A DNA stretch of 64,000 nucleotides from Sphingobium sp. CR2-8 (GCF_035818615.1 NZ_JAYKZY010000002.1:1552501-1616500), one strand, 5' to 3'. Positions 8,330 to 19,004 are shown, counted from the first letter of the stretch. Numbers and translations: made by a program. Notes: generated by a model from the letters alone, not told the origin.

Positions 8330-8800
8330 ATGACCGACGCTACCGAAATCAAGGATCGTTTTTGGGCGGAACTGTCCACCAGCCCCTTCCTTATGGTGGG
8401 TTTGTCCAACAGTAGCGAACATAGCCTGCCGATGACGGCGCAACTCGATCCCGACGCCAATCACTGCTTCTGGTTCTATACGTCGCGCGACAATCGCCTG
8501 GCACCCGGTGGTTCCGCCATGGCGCAGTTCTCGGCGAAGGATCATTCCCTTTTCGCCTGCATCGAAGGTGCGCTGACCCCGGAGACAGATCCGGCCGTCA
8601 TCGACCGCTTCTGGTCGAAGGAAGTGGAAGCCTGGTATCCAGGCGGTCGCAACGATCCCAATCTGCTGATGCTGCGCTTCGACCTTGGCACTGCCGAAAT
8701 CTGGCGGTCCGACATGTCGATCAAGGGCGTTTTCAAGATGCTGTTCGGCGGCGACGTGCGATCGGAAATGAAGGGCAAACATGCCGAAGTGGCGCTCTGA
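8330..8800 (+). CDS. Pyridoxamine 5'-phosphate oxidase-fold protein (general stress protein 26-like)
   Basis: A 156-residue split-barrel protein. The N-terminal ATEIKDRFWAELSTSPFLMVGL and the WYPGGRNDPNLLMLRFDLGTAEIW segment split across the barrel match the 'general stress protein 26' branch of PPOX-fold flavin-binding proteins. It is divergent from the Nfu-like gene, with start codons 97 bp apart. A strong hairpin terminator follows. True pyridoxamine phosphate oxidase activity is unlikely at this length; a flavin-dependent or heme-related role is unproven. Confidence 0.8.
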   Translation: MTDATEIKDRFWAELSTSPFLMVGLSNSSEHSLPMTAQLDPDANHCFWFYTSRDNRLAPGGSAMAQFSAKDHSLFACIEGALTPETDPAVIDRFWSKEVEAWYPGGRNDPNLLMLRFDLGTAEIWRSDMSIKGVFKMLFGGDVRSEMKGKHAEVAL

Positions 8801-8818
8801 CGCCACGCTCCTCTCAAT

Positions 8819-8862
8819 AAAAGCAGGGCGGCCGTAACTTATGTTGCGGCCGCTTGCTTTTT
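8819..8862 (+). terminator. Rho-independent terminator after the PPOX gene
   Basis: Arms GCGGCCGTAAC and GTTGCGGCCGC (one G-U pair) enclose a 4-base loop, flanked by AAAAGCA on the left and TTGCTTTTT on the right. It begins 19 bp after the stop codon. Confidence 0.8.
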
Positions 8863-9088
8863 GCCCGCCTTTATCGCATATGCGCCGCAGCGCAGCAGAT
8901 GGGTCTATCGGCCCCACAGCGATTGGTAGCGTGATCGTCCTCTCCCCCGAAGGGTGCAGGACCGGCCAATGACAGTCTGCGCTAAGCTTGAGGCTTCCCT
9001 TTTCACGCGGGTCGTTTCGTAACCCGCCTCGCGCCCTCGCTGCGTCTTGCAGACATGAGTTGGCGCATGGCCGACTTGTGAGTTTTTC
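8863..9088. other. Intergenic leader before the DEAD-box helicase
   Basis: This gap has no convincing ORF. It contains a small hairpin (GCGGGT at 9007, ACCCGC at 9022) about 60 bp upstream of the helicase start, which could belong to its 5' leader. No clear promoter was recognised. Confidence 0.3.
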
Positions 9089-10471
9089 ATGCAATTTAAT
9101 GACCTTGGCCTTTCCGAGCCGATCATCAAGGCGCTTGCCGCCAAAAATTACGTCACGCCGACGCCTATCCAGCAAAAGGCGATTCCCGTCCTGCTGGAAG
9201 GAAAGGATCTGTGCGGCATCGCCCAGACTGGCACCGGCAAGACCGCAGCCTTTGCCTTGCCCAGCCTCGACTATTTCGCCCGCAATCCCAAGCCGACCCC
9301 GATCAAGGGGTGCCGCATGCTGGTGCTGTCGCCGACCCGCGAACTGGCCGCACAGATCGCGCAGAGCTTCCGCGACTATGGCCGCTTCATGAAGCTGTCG
9401 GTCGAGACCGTGTTCGGCGGCGTGCCGATCAACAAGCAGATCCGCGCCCTGTCGGCCGGTGTCGACATCGTCGTCGCCACGCCGGGCCGTTTGCTCGACC
9501 TGATCGATCAGCGCGCCTTCACCATCAAGGACACCGAAATCTTCGTCCTCGACGAAGCCGACCAGATGATGGACATGGGCTTTATCCATCCCCTGAAGCG
9601 CGTGGCGAAGATGCTGCCCGCCGATCGCCAGAACCTCTTCTTCTCGGCAACCATGCCCAAGGAAATCGAGGCGCTCGCCGCCCAGTTCCTCAACAATCCG
9701 GTCAAGGTCAGCGTCGCGCCGCAATCGACAACCGCCGAACGCGTCGATCAGCAGATGTATTTCGTAAACCAGGGTGAAAAGCAGGCGCTGCTTCACTTGG
9801 TGCTGGAGAGCGAAGAGATCGATCGTGCGCTCATCTTCACCCGTACCAAGCATGGCGCCGATCGCGTCGTGCGCTTTCTGGAGGGCGCGGGCATCGACGC
9901 CTTCGCCATCCACGGCAACAAGAGCCAGGGTCAGCGCACCACTGCGCTCCAGGCGTTCCGCCAAGGCAAGGTGAAGCTTCTGGTCGCGACCGATATCGCC
10001 GCGCGCGGCATCGACGTGTCGGGCGTCAGCCACGTCATCAACTTCGAAATTCCCAATGTGGCCGAACAATATGTTCACCGCATTGGTCGCACGGCGCGCG
10101 CAGGCGCTGATGGCATCGCGATTAGCTTCGTGGCGGATGACGAGCGTCCGTACTTGAAGGCGATCGAGAAGACGACCCGCGTCAAGCTGCAAGTCACGCC
10201 GCTGCCGGAGAACTTCATGGAAGCCGTGCGCAACCTGCCCAAGCCCGCCGCGCCTAAAAAGGGGCCGAGCCAGTCCCCGCAGCAGCAGGCGCGCCGTGCC
10301 GATGGTCAGCGTAAATATCAGGATGGTCAGCGCCAGCAGCGCGGCGCGCCCGATCGCGCGCATCGTCCGGAAGGCGACGCGCCTGCCAAGCGTCCGTTCA
10401 ATCGCCGCCGTAGCGGTGGCGGCGTCGGCGCGCATAAGGGCGCAGTGCAGCGCACCGGCGCGCCGCGCTGA
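9089..10471 (+). CDS. rhlE: DEAD-box ATP-dependent RNA helicase (RhlE type)
   Basis: A 460-residue RNA helicase with the full motif set: Q motif PTPIQQKAIP, motif I AQTGTGKT, PTRELAAQ, TPGRLLD, DEAD (DEADQMMDMGFIHPLKR), SAT, ATDIAARGID and HRIGRTARAG. The last 80 residues form a basic Gln/Arg-rich tail (QQQARRADGQRKYQDGQRQQ). The DMGFIHPLKR wording and the tail favour RhlE over DeaD or SrmB. Such helicases act in ribosome assembly, RNA decay and cold adaptation. Confidence 0.93.
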   Translation: MQFNDLGLSEPIIKALAAKNYVTPTPIQQKAIPVLLEGKDLCGIAQTGTGKTAAFALPSLDYFARNPKPTPIKGCRMLVLSPTRELAAQIAQSFRDYGRFMKLSVETVFGGVPINKQIRALSAGVDIVVATPGRLLDLIDQRAFTIKDTEIFVLDEADQMMDMGFIHPLKRVAKMLPADRQNLFFSATMPKEIEALAAQFLNNPVKVSVAPQSTTAERVDQQMYFVNQGEKQALLHLVLESEEIDRALIFTRTKHGADRVVRFLEGAGIDAFAIHGNKSQGQRTTALQAFRQGKVKLLVATDIAARGIDVSGVSHVINFEIPNVAEQYVHRIGRTARAGADGIAISFVADDERPYLKAIEKTTRVKLQVTPLPENFMEAVRNLPKPAAPKKGPSQSPQQQARRADGQRKYQDGQRQQRGAPDRAHRPEGDAPAKRPFNRRRSGGGVGAHKGAVQRTGAPR

Positions 10472-10669
10472 TCCGCTAGACAAATCCCGCACATTTTCGG
10501 GCTGAGCCTCGCGAAGCCCTTCTCCTTTCCGTCGCGAAAGGAGGAGGTCTTTCGACTGGCTTGGCCCAAAGGCGTTTTCAAGCTGTGCGGTACGGGTAAG
10601 AGCGTAATCGCGGATCAATCGGCTGACGTGATCCTCTCATGACCTCTTTGTCAGTGGTCATTCAGGAAA

Positions 10670-13582
10670 ATGGCGCTAGGCTCCTTGTCCTATGCGCTTT
10701 ACCCCCGCCGTTCGGCCGCTTCGCTCTCCGTTCTCGCCCTGCTTCTGTCGGGATCGCCGCTGGCGGCCCGGACCGACACCGGCTCTGCCACCACCGCGCC
10801 AGGGCCGTCCGCCGGTCAGGCGCAAGTGCGACCATGGCTATATGAAAATAGCGATGTGCCGATCGATCCGGCCTGGCGCTTCGGTACATTGCCCAACGGG
10901 CTGCGCTACGCCATTCGCCGCAACGGCGTCCCGCCCGGCCAGGTTTCCCTGCGCCTGCGCGTGGATGTCGGCTCGCTGATGGAGCGACCCGAAGAACTGG
11001 GCTACGCCCATTTCATCGAACATCTTTCGATGCGAGGTTCGCGCCATGTCCCGGATGGTGAATCGAAGCGCATCTGGCAGCGGCTGGGCGTGACATTCGG
11101 CAGCGACAGCAATGCGCAGACCACGCCGACCGGCACCACCTATGCGCTCGATCTGCCGCAGGCGACCCAGGCCAGCCTGGGCGAAAGCATGAAGATCCTG
11201 AGTGGCATGATGGTCGACCCCAATATCGTGGACAGCGCCGTGGAAGCCGAGCGCGCCGTCGTGCTGGCCGAGCGGCGCGAAAGCGACGGGCCGCAGATGC
11301 GCATGTCCAACGCCAGCCGCCTTCACTTTTTCGCAGGCCAGCCGCTCGCGGATCATGCGCCGATCGGCACGCTCGCAACGCTGACCGCTGCAACAGCGGC
11401 CAAGGTGGAGGCCTTTCACCAGCGCTGGTATCGCCCCGAAAACGCCGTCATCTCGATAGCGGGCGATATCGATCCGGCGCTCGCCGAACAGCTTATAAAG
11501 GATAATTTCGGCAGTTGGTCGGTGCCGGGGAAGGGCGCGTCGCTGCCCGATTTCGGTACGCCCGATCCCAAGCTCCCCGCCACCCTCGTGGTGGTCGAGC
11601 CGGGCGTGCCGCTGGGCCTGACCCTGGCCTGGCTTCGTCCTTGGACGCCGCATGCCGACACCATCGTCTATAATCAGGACAAGCTGACCGACATGCTGGC
11701 ATTGCAGATCATCAGCCGCCGACTGGAGCAGGCCGCCCGCGGCGGCGGCAGCTTCCTGCAAGCCGGCGTGGAGCAGCAGGATGTCAGTCGCTCGGTCGAC
11801 GGCACCTTCGTGACGATCATTCCCAATGGCGATAATTGGGAGAAGGCGCTGACCGACGTTCGCGCCGTGGTGGAGGACGCCAAGGCCGCGCCGCCCAGCC
11901 AGGCGGAAATCGACCGCGAATATGCGCAGATGGACACGGCGCTCGCCATCCAGGTCGAAAATGCCGACACCGAACCGGGCGCCAAGCAGGCGAGCGACCT
12001 CGTCGGCGCTGTCGACATCCGCGAAACCACCGTCAGCCCGCAGGCGGCCGTCGATATCTTCCGCGCGGGCAAACCGGCCATGACACCGGACAAGATACGC
12101 GAATCGACGCGGCGTCTCTTTTCCGCCGGTGTGTTCCGCGCCTTGCTGATCACCGGCAAAGCGCAACCGGGCCTGGACGCAAAGCTCGCCGCCGCCGTGG
12201 CTGCGCCGGTGAAGGCCGCGACCAACGCCCGCCTTGCGGACAAGGCCGTGACGATGGACGACCTGCCCAAGCTGGGACCGCCCGGCACCGTCGTGTCGCG
12301 CGCGCCCGTCGGTCTGGACGGCATGGAAAGCATCGCCTTTTCCAACGGGGTCAAACTGACCCTCTTCGCCAATGACGCGGAAACCGAAAAGGTGCGGATC
12401 AACGTCCGCTTCGGCCATGGCCAGCAGGCATTTTCACCGACCAAGCCGGTGCCGAACTGGGCGGCCGACTATGCCTTGGTGGCGAGCGGTATCGGCAAGC
12501 TGGGCCAGCGCGAACTGGACGACCTGACCAATGGCCGCCGCATGGGCATGGACTTTTCGACCGACGACGACGCTTTCGAGATGCAGGTCGTGACCCGCCC
12601 CGCCGACTATAAGGACCAGTTGCGCCTGTTCGCGACCAAGCTGGCGCAGCCCGGCTGGGATCCCGCGCCGATCGCGCGGGTGAAGACCGGCGCGTCGGTG
12701 GCGTATGACGCGATGTCGCGTTCGCCGGACGCGGTGTTGGGCCGCGATCTCAACTGGTTGCTGCATGACAAGGACGTCCGCTTCCGTACGCCATCCCGCC
12801 CGGAAATCGAAGCGCTTACCCCGCAGGCGTTCCGCGCAACCTGGGAACCGATCCTGGCGTCCGGCCCGATCGAGGTGCAGATTTTCGGCCAGGTCAAGGC
12901 GGAGGACGCGATTCAGGCGGTCGCGGCTACCTTCGGCGCCTTGCCGCCCCGACCCGACGTGCCGGTGCCAGCGATCAATCGGGCGATGCGTTTCCCTGCC
13001 CATGTCGAAACGCCGGTGGTGCTGCGCCACAAGGGCGACCAGGAACAGGCCGCCGCGGTCATGGCCTGGCCGACGGCCGGTGGCTTCCAGCTTCAGAAGG
13101 AGGCGCGACAGCTGGAAATTCTCACCCAGATCTTCAACGATCGCCTGTTCGACAAATTGCGCTCGACGGAAGGGGCGGCCTATTCGCCCACGGTCCAGAA
13201 TAACTGGCCCTTCTCCTATGAAAGCGGGGGCTATATCCTTGTCACCAGCCAGGTCCGCCCTGACAGGATCGCCTATTTCTACGGCGTGGTGAAGGATACG
13301 GCGGCCGACCTAGCCAAGACGCCGGTCAGCGACGATGAACTGCAAAGGGCCGTAGCGCCGATGCGCCAACTGTTGATGCGCGCCAGCACGGGGAACGCCT
13401 TCTGGATGAACCAGATGGAGGGCGCGACCCATGACGCGCGTTATGTCGATGCGATGAAGAACATGTCGCAGGACATGCTGACCGTCACGCCCGCCCAGTT
13501 GCAGGCGCTCGCCGCCAAATATCTGGTTCCGGCAAAAAGCTGGTCGGCGGTGGTTCTGCCGGAAGGGGTTGCGGCCCGCTGA
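10670..13582 (+). CDS. M16-family zinc metallopeptidase (pitrilysin-like), exported
   Basis: A 970-residue two-module M16 peptidase. An N-terminal signal sequence is visible (about residues 15-33, ending LAAR). The inverted zinc motif is HFIEH (H114, E117, H118), followed by the third-ligand region VDSAVEAERAVVLAE about 75 residues on, so the N-terminal half should be catalytic. The C-terminal half (from about residue 530) repeats the fold without HxxEH, as is usual. It is probably periplasmic and degrades peptides. A ribosome binding site (CAGGAAA) lies next to the ATG. Confidence 0.9.
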   Translation: MALGSLSYALYPRRSAASLSVLALLLSGSPLAARTDTGSATTAPGPSAGQAQVRPWLYENSDVPIDPAWRFGTLPNGLRYAIRRNGVPPGQVSLRLRVDVGSLMERPEELGYAHFIEHLSMRGSRHVPDGESKRIWQRLGVTFGSDSNAQTTPTGTTYALDLPQATQASLGESMKILSGMMVDPNIVDSAVEAERAVVLAERRESDGPQMRMSNASRLHFFAGQPLADHAPIGTLATLTAATAAKVEAFHQRWYRPENAVISIAGDIDPALAEQLIKDNFGSWSVPGKGASLPDFGTPDPKLPATLVVVEPGVPLGLTLAWLRPWTPHADTIVYNQDKLTDMLALQIISRRLEQAARGGGSFLQAGVEQQDVSRSVDGTFVTIIPNGDNWEKALTDVRAVVEDAKAAPPSQAEIDREYAQMDTALAIQVENADTEPGAKQASDLVGAVDIRETTVSPQAAVDIFRAGKPAMTPDKIRESTRRLFSAGVFRALLITGKAQPGLDAKLAAAVAAPVKAATNARLADKAVTMDDLPKLGPPGTVVSRAPVGLDGMESIAFSNGVKLTLFANDAETEKVRINVRFGHGQQAFSPTKPVPNWAADYALVASGIGKLGQRELDDLTNGRRMGMDFSTDDDAFEMQVVTRPADYKDQLRLFATKLAQPGWDPAPIARVKTGASVAYDAMSRSPDAVLGRDLNWLLHDKDVRFRTPSRPEIEALTPQAFRATWEPILASGPIEVQIFGQVKAEDAIQAVAATFGALPPRPDVPVPAINRAMRFPAHVETPVVLRHKGDQEQAAAVMAWPTAGGFQLQKEARQLEILTQIFNDRLFDKLRSTEGAAYSPTVQNNWPFSYESGGYILVTSQVRPDRIAYFYGVVKDTAADLAKTPVSDDELQRAVAPMRQLLMRASTGNAFWMNQMEGATHDARYVDAMKNMSQDMLTVTPAQLQALAAKYLVPAKSWSAVVLPEGVAAR

Positions 13583-13608
13583 CGAGGTACGCGCCGCATG
13601 TCCGCCGA

Positions 13609-13767
13609 TCAGGCGGGCTGCGGCGCTTCCATCAATTGCTCGTACAGGCGAACATATTCGAGGTGCAGGTCGCGGATCGTGGGATTACGCGACTGCGCCG
13701 CCAACTGGCGATTCCTCTCTATCCGCGCTTCGAAATAGGCGCGGTCGAAACAGGGGTTGGTGATCAT
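13609..13767 (-). CDS. Small conserved-looking hypothetical protein (52 aa)
   Basis: The open frame runs to 13848, but the ATG at 13767 is preceded by GAGAGG at ideal spacing and gives a compact 52-residue protein beginning MITNPCFDRAYFEARIERNR. It is rich in charged and aromatic residues, predicted helical and soluble, with no signal or membrane segment. It is convergent with the M16 gene. I do not recognise a function. Confidence 0.6.
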   Translation of the reverse strand: MITNPCFDRAYFEARIERNRQLAAQSRNPTIRDLHLEYVRLYEQLMEAPQPA

Positions 13768-13954
13768 ACGGTGCCTCTCGAAAACTCTCTCCTGGGTGAA
13801 TGACACCCGTGGGATAAAGTTGCGGCGGCGCGGCGTGAGCGACAGCATCCTGCGGCGGGTCGAAGCGTTGATCGGGCGAGATGCCGATGAAGCTATCGCA
13901 TTGTTATAAGCTGGTTATGGCCCAAAATCGGGGAAGGATTGACCGCGCGCGCGG

Positions 13955-14542
13955 CTATTGAACGCCCCGCAATCCGGTGACGATCATCTGCGCGGTCCGC
14001 CGGGCCGCCGCGCGGCCGGACAAACGTGGGCGCGACAGGCTGCGATGCCCCAGGCCGAACAGGCAGGCAAGTATCATCTCCTCTGCGGCGTCCAGCGCTT
14101 CACCCGACAGCTTGTCATTGGCGGCGCACGCGAAATGGCGGATGAAGACGCGCCCACGTTGGCACATCGCGCCAATCGTGTCGGCGACTTGTCTATTGCG
14201 AAAGCTTTCGGCCAATATGTCGAAAGCCAGTGCCTCTTCCTTGTCCTCGACCGTCTGGAGCAGCAATGCCTCGAATATCTGGTCGACGGTCAATTCCCCG
14301 GAATTGAGCCGGGTCTGTAATGCGGCCATGTCCGAACACCATTGATCGGCGTCGTCATGGACCAGCGCCTCGATGATATCTTCTTTGTTTTTGAACAGGC
14401 GATAGATCTGTCCCACCGATACTTTGGCGAGCACCGCCAGTTCCGCCATGGAAGTCTGGTGAAAGCCATGACTATCGAATAATGTGCGTGCCGCCGCCAA
14501 AATAGGCGTGCGACCATTTTTTTCCTGCTGCACTGCAACCAT
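13955..14542 (-). CDS. TetR-family repressor of the adjacent RND efflux operon
   Basis: A predicted 195-residue repressor. The N-terminal helix-turn-helix is typical (ILAAARTLFDSHGFHQTSM then ELAVLAKVSVGQIYRLFKNKEDI), and the remainder is a helical ligand-binding domain. I chose the ATG at 14542 (MVAVQQEKNGR); the longer frame to 14740 crosses the operator and overlaps the divergent efflux gene. Orientation and a perfect palindrome in the shared promoter imply repression of both the operon and itself. The ligand is unknown. Confidence 0.88.
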   Translation of the reverse strand: MVAVQQEKNGRTPILAAARTLFDSHGFHQTSMAELAVLAKVSVGQIYRLFKNKEDIIEALVHDDADQWCSDMAALQTRLNSGELTVDQIFEALLLQTVEDKEEALAFDILAESFRNRQVADTIGAMCQRGRVFIRHFACAANDKLSGEALDAAEEMILACLFGLGHRSLSRPRLSGRAAARRTAQMIVTGLRGVQ

Positions 14543-14607
14543 ATCCACCCCGACAGCTTTTTTGCCTCTTGAAATCGCATTGCCATGATCGTACTTGCCC
14601 GGCAAGC

Positions 14608-14625
14608 GGAATGAACGTTCATTCC
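14608..14625. promoter_or_regulatory. Perfect 18-bp palindrome, likely TetR operator
   Basis: GGAATGAACGTTCATTCC is exactly self-complementary. It lies between the TetR start (14542) and the efflux operon start (14662). The TGAACGTTCA core resembles known operators of TetR-type efflux regulators. Confidence 0.75.
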
Positions 14626-14661
14626 AATTCTTTCGATCCCTAAAAAACGGATATTCAAACG

Positions 14662-15822
14662 ATGCAAAAGGGGACAATCTTCGGGCTGCTGGCATGCGTG
14701 TCGGCACTGGCGTTGACCGGGTGCGGTGAAAGCCCGCCACCCGCGCCGCCGCCGCCCGCCGTCGGCTTTGTCACGCTCAAGGTCGAATCGGCGCCCTTGG
14801 TGAATGAACTTCCCGGCCGCATTGTGGCGGTGGAAACGGCGGAAGTACGCCCGCAGATCGGTGGCGTAATCCGCCGCCGCCTGTTCCAGGAAGGCGGCTT
14901 TGTCCGGGCCGGACAGCTTCTTTATGAAATTGAAGACGCGCCCTACCGCGCTGCCCTTGCGCAGGCACAGGGGTCATTGGCACGAGCTAACGCGGCGATC
15001 CGGTCGACCGGGTTACAGGCGCAGCGTTACAAGGATCTGGTCGGTATCAACGCCGTGAGCCGCCAGGAATATGATGACGCCGACGCCGCAGCCCAACAGG
15101 CGCGGGCCGATGTTGCAGCGCAGCGTGGCGCTGTCCAAGCAGCGCAGGTGAATCAGGGTTTCACGCGCATTCGTGCGCCTATTTCCGGTCGGATCAGCCG
15201 ATCGATCTTTACGCCCGGCGCACTGGTGCAGGCCGGGCAGGCGGACGCGCTTTCCACCATCCAGCGCACCGACACCGTCTATGTCGATATCGCCCAGTCG
15301 GCCGCCCAGATCATCGACCTCAAACAGGCGATGAAGAGCGGCGGCGTCAGCGAGGCGGAGGGCGCCCGCATCCAACTGCTGCTGCCCAACGGCACGACCT
15401 ACCCGGTCGAAGGCCGCCTGCAATTTTCGGAAATCACGGTAGAGCCGACAACGGGCGCCGTCACCTTGCGCGCGACCTTCCCCAATCCCGACGGCATGTT
15501 GTTGCCCGGCATGTATGTGCGCGCCAAACTGGTCGAAGGGCGGCGGACCCAGGCGATCCTGGCGCCGCAGCAGGGCATCAGCCGCGATGCGCGTGGCCGG
15601 GCGACCGCCATGGTCGTGGGCAAGGACAACAAGGTCGAGATGCGCCAGGTCACCGTCGATCGGGCGGTCGGCGACAAATGGATCGTCACCGACGGCCTCA
15701 AGGCCGGCGACAAGCTGATCGTGGAGGGGTTGGTCAACCTTCGTCCCGGCACGGTGGTGAAGCCCGGTGCGCCCCAACAGGTTACGGCGCAAAACGCCGG
15801 TGCCAAGGGCGGGGCGAACTAA
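14662..15822 (+). CDS. RND efflux periplasmic adaptor (membrane fusion) lipoprotein
   Basis: A 386-residue adaptor linking the inner-membrane pump to the outer-membrane channel. The N-terminal lipoprotein signal ends in LTGC (lipobox, C at about 21), followed by a proline-rich linker (PPPAPPPPP). Barrel-sandwich and hairpin segments follow (EVRPQIGGVIRRRLFQEGGFVRAGQ, INQGFTRIRAPISGRI type). Family HlyD/AcrA. It is first in the operon, with the pump three bases downstream. No strong Shine-Dalgarno is visible. Confidence 0.95.
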   Translation: MQKGTIFGLLACVSALALTGCGESPPPAPPPPAVGFVTLKVESAPLVNELPGRIVAVETAEVRPQIGGVIRRRLFQEGGFVRAGQLLYEIEDAPYRAALAQAQGSLARANAAIRSTGLQAQRYKDLVGINAVSRQEYDDADAAAQQARADVAAQRGAVQAAQVNQGFTRIRAPISGRISRSIFTPGALVQAGQADALSTIQRTDTVYVDIAQSAAQIIDLKQAMKSGGVSEAEGARIQLLLPNGTTYPVEGRLQFSEITVEPTTGAVTLRATFPNPDGMLLPGMYVRAKLVEGRRTQAILAPQQGISRDARGRATAMVVGKDNKVEMRQVTVDRAVGDKWIVTDGLKAGDKLIVEGLVNLRPGTVVKPGAPQQVTAQNAGAKGGAN

Positions 15823-15825
15823 GCC

Positions 15826-18800
15826 ATGGCGCGCTATTTTATCGACCGGCCCATCTTCGCATGGGTCATCGCCGTCGTCATCATGCTTGCAGGCCTGCTC
15901 GCGATGCGCGCCCTTCCGGTGGCGCAGTTTCCCGAAATCGCCCCGCCCGCAGTGACGATCGCGACCAGCTATCCCGGCGCCAACGCCCAGACGCTGGAAA
16001 GCACCACCACGCAGATCATCGAACAACAGCTCAAGGGCATCGATAATCTGCGCTATTTCTCGTCCACCAGCGACGGGTCGGGCAATCTTGCGATCACGCT
16101 GACCTTCGAACAGGGCACCGATCCTGACATCGCACAGGTGCAGGTCCAGAATAAGCTGTCGCAGGCGACGCCGCTCTTGCCGCAGGAAGTGCAGCAACAG
16201 GGCCTTCGCGTCGGCAAGTCCACGTCCAGCTTCCTGCTCATCATGGCCGCCTATTCAGACGACGGCATCCATGATCAGGAAGATGCTTCCGACTTTATCG
16301 CGTCCAGCCTGCAGGATCCGATCAGCCGCGTGACCGGTGTCGGCGATACGCAGTTGTTCGGCTCGCAATATGCGATGCGTATCTGGCTCGATCCTTACAA
16401 GATGGCCAATCTTGGCATCACCACCAGTGACGTCAAATCGGCGATCGTAGCGCAGAACGCGCAGGTGTCGGCCGGTCAGATCGGCGGATCGCCGGCGCCC
16501 GCCGGGCAGGCGCTCAACGCCACCGTCACGGCGCAATCGCGCCTGCGTACGCCCGAAGAATTTGCCAATATCCGCCTGCGCAGCAACAGCGATGGCTCGG
16601 TCGTGTTGATGTCGGACGTGGCAAAGGTCGAACTGGGCGCTGAAACCTACGGCTTCGGCGTGAAGTTCAACGGTCATCCGGCCTCCGGCTTTGGTGTAAA
16701 GCTCGCGCCGGGCGCAAACGCGCTCGACACGGTGGATGCGGTCAAGAAGCGCGTCGACGAATTGTCGAAGAATTTCCCCAGCTGGGTGAAATATGATTTC
16801 CCGGTCGACAATTCGACATTCGTCAAACTGTCGGTCGAACAGGTCATCCACACGCTGTTCGAAGCAATTCTTCTCGTCTTCGTCGTCATGTTCCTGTTCC
16901 TCCAGAACTGGCGCGCCACGCTGATCCCGACGATCGCCGTGCCGGTCGTGCTTCTGGGCACGCTCGGCATCCTCAGCGTCGCGGGCTTCACCATCAACAC
17001 GCTGACTTTGTTCGGTATGGTGCTGGCGATCGGCTTGCTGGTCGACGACGCGATCGTCGTCGTGGAAAATGTCGAGCGCCTCATTCAGGACGAAGGGCTC
17101 AGCCCCAGGGAAGCCGCGCGCAAGTCGATGGATGAAATCAGCGGCGCGCTGATCGGCATCGGCCTCGTCCTGTCGGCGGTGTTCCTGCCCATGGCCTTTT
17201 TCGGCGGATCGACGGGCGTGATCTTCCGTCAATTTTCGATCACTATCGTGTCCTCGATGATCCTGTCGGTGCTGGTCGCGTTGATCCTGACACCGGCCCT
17301 GTGCGCCACCATCCTCAAGCCCGCCTCCCACGGCCATAGCTGGAACGGGCCGATCGGCTCGATCTTCGGTCGCTTTTTCGACTGGTTCAACCGGACCTTC
17401 GACAAGGGGGTGGTCCGCTACGGGCGTGGCGTCGAAAAGGTCGAGCATCGCTGGGGCCGGACCATGCTGGTCTATGGCGTCATCGTCGTCGCCATGGCCT
17501 TCGTGTTCATACGCCTGCCCAGCGGCTTCTTGCCGGAAGAGGACCAGGGCATCATCATCAACCAGATATCGCTGCCCGCGGGCGCGACATTGGAAGAGAC
17601 CGAACGCACGCTGGCCAAAATGCGCGACCATTATCTGGTCGATGAAAAGGCCAATGTCTCCGCCGTCTTCACTATCGCGGGCTTCGGGTTCGTGGGACAG
17701 GGGCAGAATGTCGGCATCGTCTTTGCCCGTATGAAGGATTGGAAAGTCCGCACCAGCGCCGAAAGCAAGGTGCCCATGATCGCGCAGCGCGCCAATATGG
17801 CGTTCCAGAAAATCTCGTCGGGCATGGGCTTCGCCTTCGTGCCGCCCGCCGTACAGGAACTGGGCAATGCGTCCGGTTTCGATTTCCAGCTGCTCGACCA
17901 GGCCAATCTCGGCCACGAAAAACTGCTTGCCGCCCGCAACCAGCTTCTGGGCATGGCGATGGGCGACAAGCGTCTGGCGCAGGTCCGTCCCAACGGTCTG
18001 GAAGACACGCCGCAGCTTAAACTGAACGTCGATCAGGCGGCGGCCGGCGCGCTTGGCATTGCCCAGGCGGACGTCAACGACACGATCAGCACCTATCTGG
18101 GCGGATCCTATGTCAACGACTTCATCGACCGCGATCGCGTCAAGCGGGTTTTCGTCCAGGCCGAAGCGCCGTTCCGGTCGACGCCCGACGCCATCAACGC
18201 CTTCCACGTTCGTGGCAGCAGCGGCACGATGGCGCCCCTGTCGGCCTTCTCCACAACGGATTGGGTCCAGGGCCCGGCGCGTCTGGAGCGTTTCAACGGC
18301 GTCCCGTCGATGAACATCCAGGGTTCGCCAGCCCCCGGCGTGTCGAGCGGCACCGCGATGAAGGCGATGGAGGAGCATGCCGCCAAGCTGCCCGCCGGGA
18401 TCGGCTTCAGCTGGAATGGCATCTCCTATGAGGAGCAGACGTCCGGCGGTCAGGCGCCCTATGTCTATGCGCTTTCGATGTTGATCGTCTTCCTGTGCCT
18501 TGCTGCTCTCTATGAAAGCTGGTCGGTGCCGATCGCGGTCATGCTGGTGGTGCCGTTGGGCGTGCTGGGCGCGGTGATCGCCGCGACCCTGGCGGGGCTG
18601 AACAACGACATCTATCTTCAGGTCGGCCTCATCACGACCATCGGCGTGTCCGCGAAGAACGCGATCCTGATCGTGGAGTTCGCCGAGGAAAAGATGCGCG
18701 AAGGCATGCCGCCCGCTCAGGCGGCATTGGAAGCGGGCAAGTTGCGCCTGCGGCCGATCCTGATGACCAGTCTCGCCTTCATCTTCGGCGTGCTCCCCCT

Positions 18801-18999
18801 GGCGGTGTCGAAAGGCGCAGGCGCAGGCGGTCAGAATGCGATCGGCTGGGCCGTGGTCGGTGGGATGTTGTCGGCAACGGTGCTGGCGGTATTCTTCGTC
18901 CCCGTCTTCTTCACCGTCGTGAAGCGGCTGTTCCGCGAACATAAAAACCATGAAGCGGAAGGCGACACGGCGACCCCGCACGCCCCGCAGGAGGCTTGA
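15826..18999 (+). CDS. RND multidrug efflux pump, inner-membrane transporter (HAE1/AcrB type)
   Basis: A 1057-residue proton-driven transporter of full AcrB length. It opens with [19 protein letters not shown], typical of HAE1 pumps. The proton-relay aspartates of TM4 are seen in [17 protein letters not shown], and the C-terminal half has [15 protein letters not shown]. Two large periplasmic loops follow TM1 and TM7 as expected. It exports hydrophobic and amphiphilic compounds with the adaptor and NodT-like channel encoded on either side; the substrate range cannot be read from sequence. Confidence 0.96.
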   Translation: MARYFIDRPIFAWVIAVVIMLAGLLAMRALPVAQFPEIAPPAVTIATSYPGANAQTLESTTTQIIEQQLKGIDNLRYFSSTSDGSGNLAITLTFEQGTDPDIAQVQVQNKLSQATPLLPQEVQQQGLRVGKSTSSFLLIMAAYSDDGIHDQEDASDFIASSLQDPISRVTGVGDTQLFGSQYAMRIWLDPYKMANLGITTSDVKSAIVAQNAQVSAGQIGGSPAPAGQALNATVTAQSRLRTPEEFANIRLRSNSDGSVVLMSDVAKVELGAETYGFGVKFNGHPASGFGVKLAPGANALDTVDAVKKRVDELSKNFPSWVKYDFPVDNSTFVKLSVEQVIHTLFEAILLVFVVMFLFLQNWRATLIPTIAVPVVLLGTLGILSVAGFTINTLTLFGMVLAIGLLVDDAIVVVENVERLIQDEGLSPREAARKSMDEISGALIGIGLVLSAVFLPMAFFGGSTGVIFRQFSITIVSSMILSVLVALILTPALCATILKPASHGHSWNGPIGSIFGRFFDWFNRTFDKGVVRYGRGVEKVEHRWGRTMLVYGVIVVAMAFVFIRLPSGFLPEEDQGIIINQISLPAGATLEETERTLAKMRDHYLVDEKANVSAVFTIAGFGFVGQGQNVGIVFARMKDWKVRTSAESKVPMIAQRANMAFQKISSGMGFAFVPPAVQELGNASGFDFQLLDQANLGHEKLLAARNQLLGMAMGDKRLAQVRPNGLEDTPQLKLNVDQAAAGALGIAQADVNDTISTYLGGSYVNDFIDRDRVKRVFVQAEAPFRSTPDAINAFHVRGSSGTMAPLSAFSTTDWVQGPARLERFNGVPSMNIQGSPAPGVSSGTAMKAMEEHAAKLPAGIGFSWNGISYEEQTSGGQAPYVYALSMLIVFLCLAALYESWSVPIAVMLVVPLGVLGAVIAATLAGLNNDIYLQVGLITTIGVSAKNAILIVEFAEEKMREGMPPAQAALEAGKLRLRPILMTSLAFIFGVLPLAVSKGAGAGGQNAIGWAVVGGMLSATVLAVFFVPVFFTVVKRLFREHKNHEAEGDTATPHAPQEA

Positions 19000-19004
19000 A
19001 GACC

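Noticed and set aside
10522..10543. Hairpin CTCCTTTC/GAAAGGAG after the helicase as a terminator
   Set aside because: No T run follows the stem and it lies about 50 bp past the stop; too weak to annotate.
8264..10618. A 784-codon minus-strand frame over the PPOX and helicase genes
   Set aside because: It overlaps two clear plus-strand genes and a strong terminator and has shadow-type composition.
16255..18981. A 908-codon minus-strand frame over the RND pump
   Set aside because: His/Asp/Arg-rich shadow of a highly conserved gene; no independent start context or motif.
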